Part shown: positions 33,610 through 42,693 of the stretch, piece by piece
Position numbering within the stretch: the first letter of the stretch is position 1
How the letters are laid out: each line of letters begins with the position of its first letter
From: Hyphomicrobiales bacterium
GTDB lineage: Bacteria > Pseudomonadota > Alphaproteobacteria > Rhizobiales > Rhizobiaceae
DNA: 64,000 nucleotides
NCBI GenBank assembly: GCA_900467185.1
Contig: UBPA01000011.1
Coordinates: 237,615 to 301,614, forward strand
Direction: 5' to 3'
Translations under genes and position numbers: made by a program
Notes under the pieces: generated by a model
Databases searched by the model: none
Told to the model about the DNA's origin: nothing
The model's input: only the letters and a program-made list of their open reading frames with translations

Positions 33610-35049
33610 CTACTTCCAGCGGGCGGACGACTGCGGCTCCGGCACGTAATCGAAGGCCCGGTCGAAAGGATAGGAAGGGCGCCGGCGCCGCTCGTTGGGC
33701 AGACGCTCGATATCCTGATTGATGACGCCATCCGTCAGCGCCATCAGGTTCGGCTGGGCGATGGGCGCAAGCTCGGGCGAGAGATAGCCGGACTTGACCA
33801 CGAGCAGCCGCACGCTCGTCGGGTCGATGCCATGGCGGGTGAAGTCGGCGATATCGTGGTAGGGCCGCCGGCGCGCCGCGAGAATGACCGTGATGCCGCC
33901 CACCGTGACGACCGCCTGCCGCGCCTCTGCGCCCGCGGGATCATCGAGCCGGAGGACGGTCGCGGAAACCTCGACGGAGGGGCTGGCGGGATCGAGCGCC
34001 CCGCCGATCCGCAGCGACAGGGTCGCGCCCTCGCCCGCCGCAAAGCAGGCCTCCACGGCCGACCGGTCGGTGATGCCACCGATGACGGCGCCTTGAAAAT
34101 CGCGGGCGATCAGGGCCTTGAGCACATCGGCCCGGTCGCCCACGCCGCCGCCCGTCGGGTTGTCGCCGGAATCCGCGAGGATGACGGGCCGCGTCTCCGT
34201 CCGCTCGGCAATATCCAGCATCTCCTCAAGCGGCCCGGTCACGGGGCCGAAGCGGAAGGCCTCGCGGGCATCCCAGTAGGATCGCGCGATGTCGGCAGTC
34301 GTCGCTTCCGCCGCCGCCTTGTCGGTTCCGGTCACGACGGCGCAGGCGGTTCCGCGCGGCTCGTCGGCCCAGACATAGCCGACCATCAGGTTCGCGTCCC
34401 ACACACCCGGCACCGCATCGTGCCGCGACAGCGCGTCGTAGAGGCTCTTCGCCGGCTCGTCTTCGGTGGAGGTCCGCTCGCCCGGCAGCAGCACCGGCAC
34501 CGGCGCCCAGGCGACACCGGGCTTTTCGCCGGTCTGCAGCGTCTTCACCAGCATGGACCAGGCCCGCACCATGGTTTCGCGCGTGTCGATATGCGGCGCG
34601 GTGCGATAGGCCGCGAAGATATCCAGCTGGTCGATGATGCGCTGCGTGACGTTGCCATGCAGGTCGTAGCTCGCTGCCACGGGGATGTCAGGCCCGACCA
34701 CGCTGCGTGCCGCCGAAATCCAGTCCCCTTCCGCATCGTCCATGCCCTCGACGTTCATGGCGCCGTGCATGGCGAGATAGAGGCCATCGAGCGGCAGCGA
34801 CGCCTTCAGCAGATCGAGGAATTCCGCCTTGAAGCCCTCATAGGTCTCCCGCGCCAGAGGCCCGCCGGGCACGGCACGGGCATGGAGCAGCGGCAACAGC
34901 TGAACGTCGGGATTCGGCAGAAACGAGAAGTTTTCAGCCGACAGCAGATCGGGACCGCGCAGAACGCGAAAATCCTCGGGCCGCATCAGGACCGGGGAAG
35001 AGGTGCTGCACTCGGTATGGATGCCGCCGACGGCGATACGGAAGGTCAT
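33610..35049 (-). CDS. M81-family (MlrC-like) metal-dependent hydrolase, copy 1
   Basis: 479 residues. RIAVGGIHTECSTSSP at the N-terminus, LYLAMHGAMNVEGMDDAEGDW, ASYDLHGNVTQRIIDQLDIFAAYRTAPHIDTRET (metal-ligand Asp/His cluster) and ILADSGDNPTGGGVGDRADVLKALI are the M81 signatures. MlrC, the founder, cleaves linearised microcystin; most relatives are unassigned and act on small peptides or amides. Last gene of the leftward ridA-rpiR-SDR-GH20 run, behind a palindromic repeat. A second M81 gene lies in the divergent operon, so the regulon has two different ones. Confidence 0.9.
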   Translation of the reverse strand: MTFRIAVGGIHTECSTSSPVLMRPEDFRVLRGPDLLSAENFSFLPNPDVQLLPLLHARAVPGGPLARETYEGFKAEFLDLLKASLPLDGLYLAMHGAMNVEGMDDAEGDWISAARSVVGPDIPVAASYDLHGNVTQRIIDQLDIFAAYRTAPHIDTRETMVRAWSMLVKTLQTGEKPGVAWAPVPVLLPGERTSTEDEPAKSLYDALSRHDAVPGVWDANLMVGYVWADEPRGTACAVVTGTDKAAAEATTADIARSYWDAREAFRFGPVTGPLEEMLDIAERTETRPVILADSGDNPTGGGVGDRADVLKALIARDFQGAVIGGITDRSAVEACFAAGEGATLSLRIGGALDPASPSVEVSATVLRLDDPAGAEARQAVVTVGGITVILAARRRPYHDIADFTRHGIDPTSVRLLVVKSGYLSPELAPIAQPNLMALTDGVINQDIERLPNERRRRPSYPFDRAFDYVPEPQSSARWK

Positions 35050-35112
35050 GATGTCTGGCCCTTGAGTGGGTTTCGGGTTGGGCGGGAGAAAGAAGGAAAG
35101 AAGACAGGAAGG

Positions 35113-35273
35113 AAAACCCTCTCTGGCCTGCCGGCCATCACCCCCACAAGGGGGAGAGGACTCGCGGTCAGCGCACCACTTCGCCCTTCAACGCCTGCTG
35201 AAGGAAAGGGAGGCCTGCCCCAGGTCTTCTCCCCCCGTATGGGGGAGATGGCCGGCAGGCCAGAGAGGGTTTT
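35113..35273. repeat. 161-base palindromic intergenic repeat, copy 1
   Basis: The outer arms 35113-35139 and 35247-35273 are perfect 27-base inverted repeats. Inside them, shorter hairpins built on CCCCCAC-AAGGGGG and CCCCCGTATGGGGG follow. A diverged copy is at 42694-42836. Sequence style matches the abundant rhizobial intergenic mosaic or palindromic elements. It abuts the stop of the hexosaminidase gene and may act as terminator or mRNA stabiliser. Confidence 0.85.
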
Positions 35274-35275
35274 TC

Positions 35276-37198
35276 CTAAAGCTTCGGGCTCAACGGCGCC
35301 AAAGCGGAAAACCGCTGCCAGTCCTTGCGCTTCTGTGGCGTCCACGCGGCTTCGGCAACCGCGGCGAGCCGGGGGAAAACGAGGTGGTTGAAATAGTCGC
35401 GGTTGAGGAAGTGCTCCGACCAGATGCAGGCCTGCACGCCGCGCATGCGGGCCTGCAGTGCGTCCGGAAAATCGCCGACCGCCTCGTATGTATAGGTGTG
35501 CTGCGGCGGCACGGTACCGGCCCAGCTCGCGCCCGGTTCCTGGAAGGCCTCGTCCTGCACCATGTCGAGGTAATAGGCCTGCCCCGGCGTCATCACCACA
35601 TCATAGCCCTGGCGTGCCAGCTCCACGCCGACCTCCGGCTTCTGCCAGGCCATTAGCAGTGTCCCCTCGGGATCGACGCCGCCGCCATGGGAGACCTCGT
35701 CCCAGCCGGCAAGACGGCGGCCGCGTGTCCCCAGCATCTGCTGGATTCGCTTCATGAAATAGCTCTGCAGCCCGAACGTGCCCTCGATGCCCTCCTCCGC
35801 CATCAGCTTGCGCGCGAGCGGCGAGGCCATCCAGGTGTTGGAGGCCACCTCGTCGCCGCCGATATGAAGGAGTTTCGAGGGGAAGAGCGTCACCATCTCA
35901 TCGAAGACTTTGCCGAGAAACACGTAAGTTTCCTCGACCGCCGGGTTCAGCGCATTGTTGGGAAAGCCCTGAACGGAGCGGTAGCTGTCGGGCGCTTCCT
36001 GCCCGTCGGCGAGCTCCGGCAGGGCGACCAGCGTCGCGGTGCTGTGGCCGGGAATGTCGATCTCCGGCACGACCTCGACATGCAGCGCCAGCGCATGCGC
36101 GACGATCGCCTTGACGTCGTCCTGCGAATAGAAGCCGCCGACCGGCTCGGCGCCGTTGCCGAGCTGCGGCAGCATTGGCTCGTCCGGGCCGCGCAGCACG
36201 CCAAGCGTCGTCAGCGTCGGATAGGCCTTGATCTCCAGTCGCCACGCCTCGTCATCCGAGAGATGCCAGTGGAACACGTTCATCCGGTACCAGGCGAGAA
36301 TGTCGATCAGGCGGATGACATCGGCAACCGGATAGAACTGCCGCGACACATCGAGATGGCAGCCGCGCCAGACATAGCGCGGCGCATCCGCGATCTCGCC
36401 GGCCGCGGGAAAGCGGAACAGGGCCTTTTCCGTCCGCGCGCCGTGCAGCATCTGGGCGAGCGCCGTCAGCCCATATTGCCGGCCGGCAGCGCCGCCATGC
36501 GTGAGCGTGACGACATCGCCGAAGTCCAGCCTGTAGCCTTCGGCTCCGAGATCTTCAGACTGTCGGAACCGAAGCGCGCGCCCTTCATGAACCGGCGCGA
36601 GCGACAGCGGCACATGCCCGACGCTGAAAAGGCGCCGGTAGAGCGCGATCACGACGCTGACCGCTTTGAGATCCTCGCCCCTCGTTCCCTCCGCGGGGTA
36701 GAGCGCGACGGGCACGGCATCGCCAGCCGTCAGGCTGGCCGCCTTCGGCCAGGGAAGCAGGTAGAACGGTTCCGTCACCGCGCCCTTCGGCAGCAAATCC
36801 GGTGCGGGCTCGGCCGGACGTCCGCCCAGAAGCAGGTCGTCCACATCGACAGGCAGATAGGCACCGTCACCGAGCGTCAGATAGGCGGACTTCGCGCCAT
36901 CCGTCCGGTGCTTGGCCGGCCGCCAGAGACCCGACACGGTAAAGCGCCAGCTGCCGCCCGGCGCCAGCACGAAGCCTTCCGGCGGGGCGAACTGGTGAAA
37001 ATTGGCGTTGCGCATCAGGAACGTGGCATTGCCGCAGGCGGGATCGTCCATCACGCGGGTCAGCGACGTATAGGCGAGCTTGAAGCCGGAGATGGGCGCG
37101 TCCGACAGGTTGAACAGCGTGAAGACGAAGCCGCCGCAGTCTTCTCCCTCGATCGGGTGCCAGCTGTTCTCAAGCCGGAAATCATGTGCCTTTGCCAT
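35276..37198 (-). CDS. GH20 beta-N-acetylhexosaminidase
   Basis: 640 residues. An N-terminal beta domain (~1-240) precedes the GH20 barrel, which starts with APRYVWRGCHLDVSRQFYPVADVIRLIDILAWYRMNVFHWHLSDDEAWRLEI, then VVPEIDIPGHSTATL and LLHIGGDEVASNTW, the catalytic Asp-Glu pair, and ends in ACIWSEHF and AVAEAAWTP. Removes terminal GlcNAc or GalNAc from glycosides. No signal peptide is visible, so it probably acts in the cytoplasm on imported oligomers. AAGGGAAAC precedes the ATG at 37198. Co-directional with the SDR, RpiR and RidA genes. Confidence 0.93.
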   Translation of the reverse strand: MAKAHDFRLENSWHPIEGEDCGGFVFTLFNLSDAPISGFKLAYTSLTRVMDDPACGNATFLMRNANFHQFAPPEGFVLAPGGSWRFTVSGLWRPAKHRTDGAKSAYLTLGDGAYLPVDVDDLLLGGRPAEPAPDLLPKGAVTEPFYLLPWPKAASLTAGDAVPVALYPAEGTRGEDLKAVSVVIALYRRLFSVGHVPLSLAPVHEGRALRFRQSEDLGAEGYRLDFGDVVTLTHGGAAGRQYGLTALAQMLHGARTEKALFRFPAAGEIADAPRYVWRGCHLDVSRQFYPVADVIRLIDILAWYRMNVFHWHLSDDEAWRLEIKAYPTLTTLGVLRGPDEPMLPQLGNGAEPVGGFYSQDDVKAIVAHALALHVEVVPEIDIPGHSTATLVALPELADGQEAPDSYRSVQGFPNNALNPAVEETYVFLGKVFDEMVTLFPSKLLHIGGDEVASNTWMASPLARKLMAEEGIEGTFGLQSYFMKRIQQMLGTRGRRLAGWDEVSHGGGVDPEGTLLMAWQKPEVGVELARQGYDVVMTPGQAYYLDMVQDEAFQEPGASWAGTVPPQHTYTYEAVGDFPDALQARMRGVQACIWSEHFLNRDYFNHLVFPRLAAVAEAAWTPQKRKDWQRFSALAPLSPKL

Positions 37199-37227
37199 GG
37201 TGGTTTCCCTTGTGGACAGTCGTGATG

Positions 37228-38004
37228 TCAATAATGGTCGGATTGCGAAAACGTCCGCGCCAGCTCGGCCTGCCCGGCCGTCAGCCCGCAGTCCACCGCA
37301 AGGCAAACGCCGGTGATGGCACGCGCCTGCTCGCCGGCCAGAAAGAAGACGGCATTGGCCACATCGCCCGCCGTCGCGATGCGGCGCAGCGCGTACCAGC
37401 GCTTCACATCCTCGAAAACCTGCGGGTTGGCGCGCGCACGCGCCTCCCAGGCCTGGGTGCGAACCGTGCCCGGAGCAACCGCATTGGCGCGGATGCCGAA
37501 CTTGCCGTATTCCACGGCAATCGACTGCGTCAGGTGGATCAGTCCGGCCTTGGCTGCGCTGTAGGCGGGGTGGCCGAACACGGCGAGGCCGTTGACGGAG
37601 GCGATATTGACCACCGCGCCCTGCGCCGCCTTCAGCGCGGCTTCCAGCGCGCGGAACACCAGAAACGGTGCTTCCAGATTGAGCGCCGCATCGGCCCGCC
37701 AGATCGCACTATCCGTATCGTGCAGACTGACGGCGCGCGCAGCACCCGCATTGTTGACCAGCGTGCGCACGAGGCCGAGGCCGGCCGTGGCCTCCGCCAT
37801 CGACCGGATGCTTGCCTCGTCGGTCACGTCGCAGACGATCGTCGCGAAGCGGTCGGACGAGCCGAGGGCGCCCGCAGCCGCGTCGAGCGCCGTCGCGTCG
37901 ATATCGACCAGAACGACGACATCATGGCTTTCGGACAGGCGGGCGGCGATCGCACGGCCGATATCGCCGGCCGCGCCCGTGACGACGGCAACCGAGCGGC
38001 TCAT
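37228..38004 (-). CDS. SDR-family oxidoreductase
   Basis: 258 residues, classical short-chain dehydrogenase: VTGAAGDIGRAIAARL (NAD site), VDIDATALDAAAG (Asp suggesting NAD preference), LVNNAGAARAV, NIASVNGLAVFGHPAYSAAKAGLI (Ser-Tyr-Lys) and NAVAPGTVRTQAWE. GAGAGGGTC precedes the ATG at 38004. It follows rpiR by about 40 bases and precedes the hexosaminidase gene by about 29 bases. Probably oxidises a sugar or hydroxy-amino-acid intermediate of the pathway; substrate unknown. Confidence 0.92.
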   Translation of the reverse strand: MSRSVAVVTGAAGDIGRAIAARLSESHDVVVLVDIDATALDAAAGALGSSDRFATIVCDVTDEASIRSMAEATAGLGLVRTLVNNAGAARAVSLHDTDSAIWRADAALNLEAPFLVFRALEAALKAAQGAVVNIASVNGLAVFGHPAYSAAKAGLIHLTQSIAVEYGKFGIRANAVAPGTVRTQAWEARARANPQVFEDVKRWYALRRIATAGDVANAVFFLAGEQARAITGVCLAVDCGLTAGQAELARTFSQSDHY

Positions 38005-38044
38005 CGGCGACCCTCTCTCAAGCGGGCAGAGGTGCACGGCATGG

Positions 38045-38908
38045 TCAGTCTCCGAGGATCTGGCGGTCGTCACCATCGCGGTGTTCGACCAGCTGTTGCT
38101 TGATATGGCGCAGCGTCACGGTGGAAAGCTTGCGGTTGCGATAGGCGACGAGGCTCGCGATCACATCGACGACGGCCAGGAAGGCGAAGCGCGTGGATGT
38201 GGGGCGGAAGATGTTGGCCCCCTCCGGCAGGTCGATGCCGACCACCAGTTCGGCCGCTCGCGCCACCGGGCTGTCCGATTGCGTGAGCGCGATGGTGGTG
38301 ATGCCGTTTTCACGGGCGAGCGTAAAGCAGCGCGCGAGGTCCTGATTGCGGCCCGAAAAGGACGAGCCGACGATGACATCATTGGTGCGCGCGGCGGCCG
38401 TCAGCATCAGCTGCATATTGTGATCGTTGCTGGCGGTGACGCGGGAGCCGAGGCGAAACAGCCGGTTCTGCATCTCGGTCGCGATCATCGACGAATTGCC
38501 GCCGGAGCCGAACGTATAGACCATCTCCGCGCGGGATATGCGGTCGGCCACCTTGTCCAGCAGCGCGGGATCGAGCGCGCGATGCATCATGAACAGCGCG
38601 TTCTGCGCCTTGGTGATCACATCCTCGGCCACATCCTTCGGCTCGGTGCTCTTGGCCTCGGGATTGAGGTAGCGCACGCCGATGAAGGCGGTCTTTGCGA
38701 GGTTCACCTTGAAGTCGGAAAAGCTCTGGCAGCCGACATTGCGGCAGAAGCGGGTGACGGTCGGCGGCGACACTTCCGCCCGTTCGGCAAGCTCGATGAT
38801 GGAGGCGTTGACCGCGAACTCGAAGTCGCCGAGGAGAATATCGGCAATCCGCTGCTCGGACGGCGAGAACTGTGCCCGGCCCTCCTGGATCGTCGTGAAG
38901 ATATCCAT
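38045..38908 (-). CDS. RpiR/MurR-family transcriptional regulator with SIS domain
   Basis: 287 residues. An N-terminal HTH-6 domain (FSPSEQRIADILLGDFEFAVNASIIELAERAEVSPPTVTRFCRNVGC) is followed by a SIS domain (EMVYTFGSGGNSSMIATEMQNRLFRLG, DVIVGSSFSGRNQDLARCFTLARENG), which binds phosphosugars in relatives such as MurR and RpiR. GGGGAGGCGGG lies directly before the ATG at 38908. It is encoded within the operon it probably controls; four YGAAAATRAWTT sites near the three promoters of the island are its likely operators. The effector would be a phosphorylated (amino) sugar or related metabolite. Confidence 0.93.
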   Translation of the reverse strand: MDIFTTIQEGRAQFSPSEQRIADILLGDFEFAVNASIIELAERAEVSPPTVTRFCRNVGCQSFSDFKVNLAKTAFIGVRYLNPEAKSTEPKDVAEDVITKAQNALFMMHRALDPALLDKVADRISRAEMVYTFGSGGNSSMIATEMQNRLFRLGSRVTASNDHNMQLMLTAAARTNDVIVGSSFSGRNQDLARCFTLARENGITTIALTQSDSPVARAAELVVGIDLPEGANIFRPTSTRFAFLAVVDVIASLVAYRNRKLSTVTLRHIKQQLVEHRDGDDRQILGD

Positions 38909-38949
38909 CCCGCCTCCCCAAGCCTTCGACGCGACCGGTGCCGTGTCCC

Positions 38950-39336
38950 TCAGACCGGCGCCTTGTAGGCGATGCAGTCGATCTCGACCTTGCAATCCAC
39001 CATCATGGACGCCTGAACGCAGGCCCGCGCAGGCGGATGCTCGCCGAAAGTGGACTGGTAGATCTTGTTGAAGGTCCAGAAGTCGCGCGGATCGTCCAGC
39101 CAGACGCCGCAGCGCACGACATGCTCGACGCCGTAACCGGCCTCGTCCAGAATGGCGAGCACATTGGCGATGGTCTTGTGGGTCTGCTCGACGATGCCGC
39201 CCGGAATGATCTCGCCGTCTTCCATGGCCACCTGGCCGGAGACGTGCAGCCAGCCGGCGGCCTCCACGGCGCGGGCGAAAGGCAGTCTCTGGCCACCGGC
39301 ACCGGCTTTTTCAGCGCCATATCGCTTGATGGTCAT
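38950..39336 (-). CDS. RidA/YjgF/YER057c-family enamine/imine deaminase
   Basis: 128 residues. PFARAVEAAGWLHVSGQVAMEDGEIIPGGIVEQTHKTIANVLAILDEAGYGVEHVVRCGVWLDDPRDF and CVQASMMVDCKVEIDCIAY are the full RidA pattern; the usual Arg of the RxxV segment is replaced by CVQASM, so it may belong to a side branch (Rid4-7 type) rather than canonical RidA. The family hydrolyses reactive enamines made by PLP enzymes or imines made by D-amino-acid oxidases. First gene of the leftward operon; its promoter region faces the NTF2-like operon. Confidence 0.88.
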   Translation of the reverse strand: MTIKRYGAEKAGAGGQRLPFARAVEAAGWLHVSGQVAMEDGEIIPGGIVEQTHKTIANVLAILDEAGYGVEHVVRCGVWLDDPRDFWTFNKIYQSTFGEHPPARACVQASMMVDCKVEIDCIAYKAPV

Positions 39337-39350
39337 CGCGGCCCTCGTGC

Positions 39351-39362
39351 AAATTATTTTCG
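39351..39362 (-). promoter_or_regulatory. candidate RpiR operator, ridA side
   Basis: Minus-strand CGAAAATAATTT, 15 bases before the ridA start. It is an inverted copy of the site at 39421-39432 (11 of 12 bases), so the two bracket the divergent promoters. Confidence 0.55.
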
Positions 39363-39420
39363 TCGATGATTGACAATGGACCATAGAAAACGGAACTTGA
39401 CCAGAGTTTTCGCGCTTCCA

Positions 39421-39432
39421 TGAAAATAATTT
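39421..39432 (+). promoter_or_regulatory. candidate RpiR operator, NTF2-like side
   Basis: TGAAAATAATTT, 18 bases before the ATG at 39450 and 19-24 bases after a TTGACC box (39397-39402), so a bound protein would block the promoter or early elongation. Confidence 0.55.
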
Positions 39433-39449
39433 AGACCGAAGGCCATCCC

Positions 39450-39932
39450 ATGCGTAATCCCCATGCCAATCCCTTTCCGGCGAGCGATGTGGCCCGCCAT
39501 TCCATCTGGGAGATGCTGGTTCCCCGCGATATCGACGCCTTTCTCGCTGCGGACTGGTCGATGGTCTCGGGCGATTTCGTCGAGGACGGCTTTCTCGCCA
39601 TCAGCGGCAATCACAAGCCGAACCCGGACGACTGGAGCCTCGCTTTCCCGTCGCTCGCCGCCTACCGCGACGAATGGCTGAAGCAGGCCCGCGACTTCCA
39701 GGGCCAGACCTATGGCGAAGACCCGCGGCAGGCGATCTTCGCGACGACGACGCTGGAACAGATCGAGGTCCAAGGCGAAACCGCGCTTGCCCGCAAGAAA
39801 TTCCAGGGCGGCATCCGCAAGACCGATGGCAGCCTCGACGTGATGCAGTGGCAGACGCTCTATACCTGCCGCCTGCACGAGGGCCGCTGGAAGATCTGCG
39901 GTTTCACCGGTTACCTGCCGAACCCGGCCTGA
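39450..39932 (+). CDS. NTF2-like fold protein of unknown function
   Basis: 160 residues. The pattern IWEMLVPRDIDAFLAADWSMVSGDFVEDGFLAISG, a central FPSLAAYRDEWLKQARDFQG, and a C-terminal strand pair (WQTLYTCRLHEGRWKICGFTGYLP) suggest the SnoaL/NTF2 cone fold, used by ketosteroid isomerase-like enzymes. GAAGG precedes the ATG at 39450. First gene of the rightward operon with M81 copy 2 and the D-threonine-aldolase-type gene. It may be a small isomerase or hydratase; no catalytic residues can be assigned. Confidence 0.75.
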   Translation: MRNPHANPFPASDVARHSIWEMLVPRDIDAFLAADWSMVSGDFVEDGFLAISGNHKPNPDDWSLAFPSLAAYRDEWLKQARDFQGQTYGEDPRQAIFATTTLEQIEVQGETALARKKFQGGIRKTDGSLDVMQWQTLYTCRLHEGRWKICGFTGYLPNPA

Positions 39933-40001
39933 GCGACAACCGATCCGGGCGGTGCGCAGATCCCGCACCCTGCCCTGCCAACCTGCGGAAGGCCTAGCCC
40001 G

Positions 40002-41486
40002 TTGCGTCTCTTTACCGCCGCCCTCGCCACGGAAACCAACACCTTCGCGCCGATCTGCATCGACCGCCGCGCCTTCGAGGAGTCCCTCTACGCCCCTCCG
40101 GGTCAGCATCCGGAAACCCCGACGCTGTGCACCGCCCCCATCACCGTGGGACGGAAGGTCTGCGCGGAAAAAGGATGGACGCTGATCGAAGGCACCGCCG
40201 CCTGGGCGGACCCCGCCGGCCTCGTCAACCGGCAGGCCTATGAGAGCCTGCGCGACGAGATCCTCGACCAGTTGAGGGCCGCCATGCCCGTCGATGGCGT
40301 GGTCATGGGCCTGCACGGCGCCATGGTAGCCGACGGCTATCTCGATCCGGAAGGCGATCTTCTGACGCGCATCCGCGCGATCGTCGGCCCGGATGTCCTC
40401 GTCTGCGCCGAAATCGATCCCCACAGCCACCTCACTGCAAAGCGTGTCGCGGCCGTCGATTTCTTCGTCGTCTTCAAGGAATTTCCCCACACCGACTTCG
40501 TCGCCCGCGCCGAAGACCTCTGGCGGATCGCGGTGGACACGCTGGAGGGCCGCGTGACGCCGGTCATGTCCGTGTTCGACTGTCGGATGATCGACGTCTT
40601 CCCAACCTCGCGGGAGCCGATGCGCTCTTTCGTGGACCGGCTGATGCGGATGGAGGCGGACGATCCCGACATCCTGTCCCTCTCCGTCATCCACGGCTTC
40701 ATGGCCGGCGACGTGCCGGAGATGGGCACGAAAACCATCGCGATCACGAACGGACATCTCGAAAAGGGTGAGCGGCTGGCGCGGGACCTCGGCCTTGAGC
40801 TGTTCTCCAAGCGCGGAACCTTCATGATGCCGCAGATCGACGAGGCGGAAGCGATCGACCGGGCGCTCGCCAACCCGCGCGGCCCCGTGGTGATCGCCGA
40901 TATGTGGGACAATCCGGGCGGCGGCACGGCCGGAGACGCGACGGTGATCCTTGCTGCCCTTCTCGCGCGTGGCGTCGAAAACGTCGCCGTCGGCATGATC
41001 TGGGATCCGATCGCCGTGCAGATCTGCCTCGCGGCCGGCACAGGCGCCGAAATTCCGCTCCGCTTCGGCGCGAAATCCGCGCCCGGCACCGGTAGCCCGA
41101 TCGACGGGCTCGTCACCGTCAAGCGCGTCGTCCGCAATGCCGAGATGCGCTTCGGCGAGAGCGTCGCGCCCTTCGGCGACGCGGCGCATATCCACCTCGA
41201 CGGCATCGACATCATCCTGAGTTCGGTGCGCGTCCAGAGCTACGACCCGTCGCTCTTCACCGCGCTGGGTCTCGACCCGACGACGAAGCATGTACTGGTG
41301 ATCAAATCCACCAACCACTTCTATGCCGCCTTCTCGAAAATCGCCTCGGAGATCCTCTACTGCTCGGCCGGCTCGCCCTACCCGAACAACCCGGCAAAGA
41401 CCCCCTATCGCCGCGCTTCGCGCACGATCTGGCCGATCGTCGAGGATCCGCATGGACTTGCCACGATAGCGTCGGATGCCGGATAG
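40002..41486 (+). CDS. M81-family (MlrC-like) metal-dependent hydrolase, copy 2
   Basis: 494 residues from a TTG start at 40002 (GGAAGG 10-15 bases upstream); no ATG gives the conserved N-terminus RLFTAALATETNTFAP. Further M81 signatures: GVVMGLHGAMVADGYLDPEGDLL, CAEIDPHSHLTAKRVAAVDFFVVFKEFPHTDF (metal ligands), IADMWDNPGGGTAGDATVILAALL and a C-terminal CSAGSPYPNNPAKTPYRR. It differs clearly from copy 1 (TETNTF in place of HTECSTSS), so the two probably act on different bonds. It sits between the NTF2-like and PLP-enzyme genes, in one operon. Confidence 0.9.
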   Translation: MRLFTAALATETNTFAPICIDRRAFEESLYAPPGQHPETPTLCTAPITVGRKVCAEKGWTLIEGTAAWADPAGLVNRQAYESLRDEILDQLRAAMPVDGVVMGLHGAMVADGYLDPEGDLLTRIRAIVGPDVLVCAEIDPHSHLTAKRVAAVDFFVVFKEFPHTDFVARAEDLWRIAVDTLEGRVTPVMSVFDCRMIDVFPTSREPMRSFVDRLMRMEADDPDILSLSVIHGFMAGDVPEMGTKTIAITNGHLEKGERLARDLGLELFSKRGTFMMPQIDEAEAIDRALANPRGPVVIADMWDNPGGGTAGDATVILAALLARGVENVAVGMIWDPIAVQICLAAGTGAEIPLRFGAKSAPGTGSPIDGLVTVKRVVRNAEMRFGESVAPFGDAAHIHLDGIDIILSSVRVQSYDPSLFTALGLDPTTKHVLVIKSTNHFYAAFSKIASEILYCSAGSPYPNNPAKTPYRRASRTIWPIVEDPHGLATIASDAG

Positions 41487-41583
41487 GACGGCATCTGCGG
41501 ATCGGAATGCCCGTTGCGCAAACCGTGGGCAACCGGCAGAACACGAGGCATCATCGAACATGAGACAACCGGGAGAGACGCCG

Positions 41584-42675
41584 ATGACCACCCCGCCCCG
41601 GCCGCAGGTCGGCCAGCCCATCCTGTCGCTGTCGACACCGCTGCCCCTTATCGACGAGAACCGGCTGGCTGCGAATATCGCCCGCGTGCAGACCTATCTC
41701 GACAGCCATGGCCTTGCCTTCCGGCCGCACATCAAGACCCACAAGATCCCCGCCATCGCCAAGGCGCAGGAAGCCGCCGGCGCGCGCGGCATCAACTGCC
41801 AGAAGATCACCGAGGCCGAAGTGTTTGCAGACGCCGGCTTTGAGGATATCCTCATCACCTTCAACATTCTCGGACCCGAGAAACTCGACCGGCTGAAGGC
41901 GCTCAACGAGCGGATCGCAAGCCTCAAGGTCGTGGCCGACAGCATGGTAACGGTTGACGGCCTCTCCGCCCGGTTTGCCGGCGCGAAGCCGCTTGCCGTG
42001 CTCGTCGAATGCGACACCGGCGCCGGACGCTGCGGCGTGCAGGACCCGGCGGCGGCAGTCGCCCTGGCAGAGGCGATCGCCTCTGCCGACGGCCTCACCT
42101 TCGCCGGCCTGCTGACCTATCCCAAGGCACACGACGAAGCGGCCGTGGAAGCCTTCTTCGCAAGCGCCATCGCCAGCCTGAAGGCTCTCGGCACCCCCTG
42201 CCCGATCGTCAGCCACGGGGGAACGCCGAGCCTCTTCTCCGCCCATCATGTGCCCTCGGCCACCGAGCATCGCGCCGGAACCTACGTCTACAACGACCGC
42301 GCCATGGCCCGCTCCGGCCACTGCTCGCTCGACGACTGCGCCATGCAGGTGCTCGCCACCGTCGTCGCCCGCCCGACGCCCGACCGCGCCGTCCTCGACG
42401 CAGGCTCCAAGGCGCTGACCTCGGATCTGCTCGGATTCTCGGATTACGGCGTGATCGTAGACTACCCGGATGCGGTCATCACCGGCCTGTCCGAAGAGCA
42501 TGGCGTGGTGGACCTGTCACGGGTAACCGGCCCCCGGCCCGAGATCGGCGACAAGGTGCGGATCGTTCCGAACCACACCTGCGTGGTGTCGAACCTGTTC
42601 GACGTGATGACGTTTCATCGGGACGGGGTGGTGACGCGCGTGGAGAATGTTGCGGCGCGCGGGCTGGTCTGGTGA
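41584..42675 (+). CDS. D-threonine aldolase / D-serine dehydratase-type PLP enzyme
   Basis: 363 residues. Fold-type III PLP barrel: PLP lysine K51 in FRPHIKTHK, GINCQKITEAEVFADAGFEDILITF, VLVECDTGAGRCGV, GTYVYNDRAMARSG. C-terminal beta domain with the metal pair H331 and C333 in PNHTCVVSN, the Zn/Mn site of D-threonine aldolase and D-serine dehydratase (DSD1). Reaction: metal-dependent cleavage of a D-beta-hydroxy amino acid to glycine plus aldehyde, or dehydration to the 2-oxo acid. GGGAGAGACG precedes the ATG. With RidA and two peptidase-like hydrolases nearby it points to D-amino-acid residues in the substrate. Confidence 0.92.
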   Translation: MTTPPRPQVGQPILSLSTPLPLIDENRLAANIARVQTYLDSHGLAFRPHIKTHKIPAIAKAQEAAGARGINCQKITEAEVFADAGFEDILITFNILGPEKLDRLKALNERIASLKVVADSMVTVDGLSARFAGAKPLAVLVECDTGAGRCGVQDPAAAVALAEAIASADGLTFAGLLTYPKAHDEAAVEAFFASAIASLKALGTPCPIVSHGGTPSLFSAHHVPSATEHRAGTYVYNDRAMARSGHCSLDDCAMQVLATVVARPTPDRAVLDAGSKALTSDLLGFSDYGVIVDYPDAVITGLSEEHGVVDLSRVTGPRPEIGDKVRIVPNHTCVVSNLFDVMTFHRDGVVTRVENVAARGLVW

Positions 42676-42693
42676 GGGGTTAAGGAAGAAAAT

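Noticed and set aside
39354..41621. 755-codon minus-strand frame
   Set aside because: Opposite the NTF2-like and M81 genes, which show clear motifs and ribosome sites.
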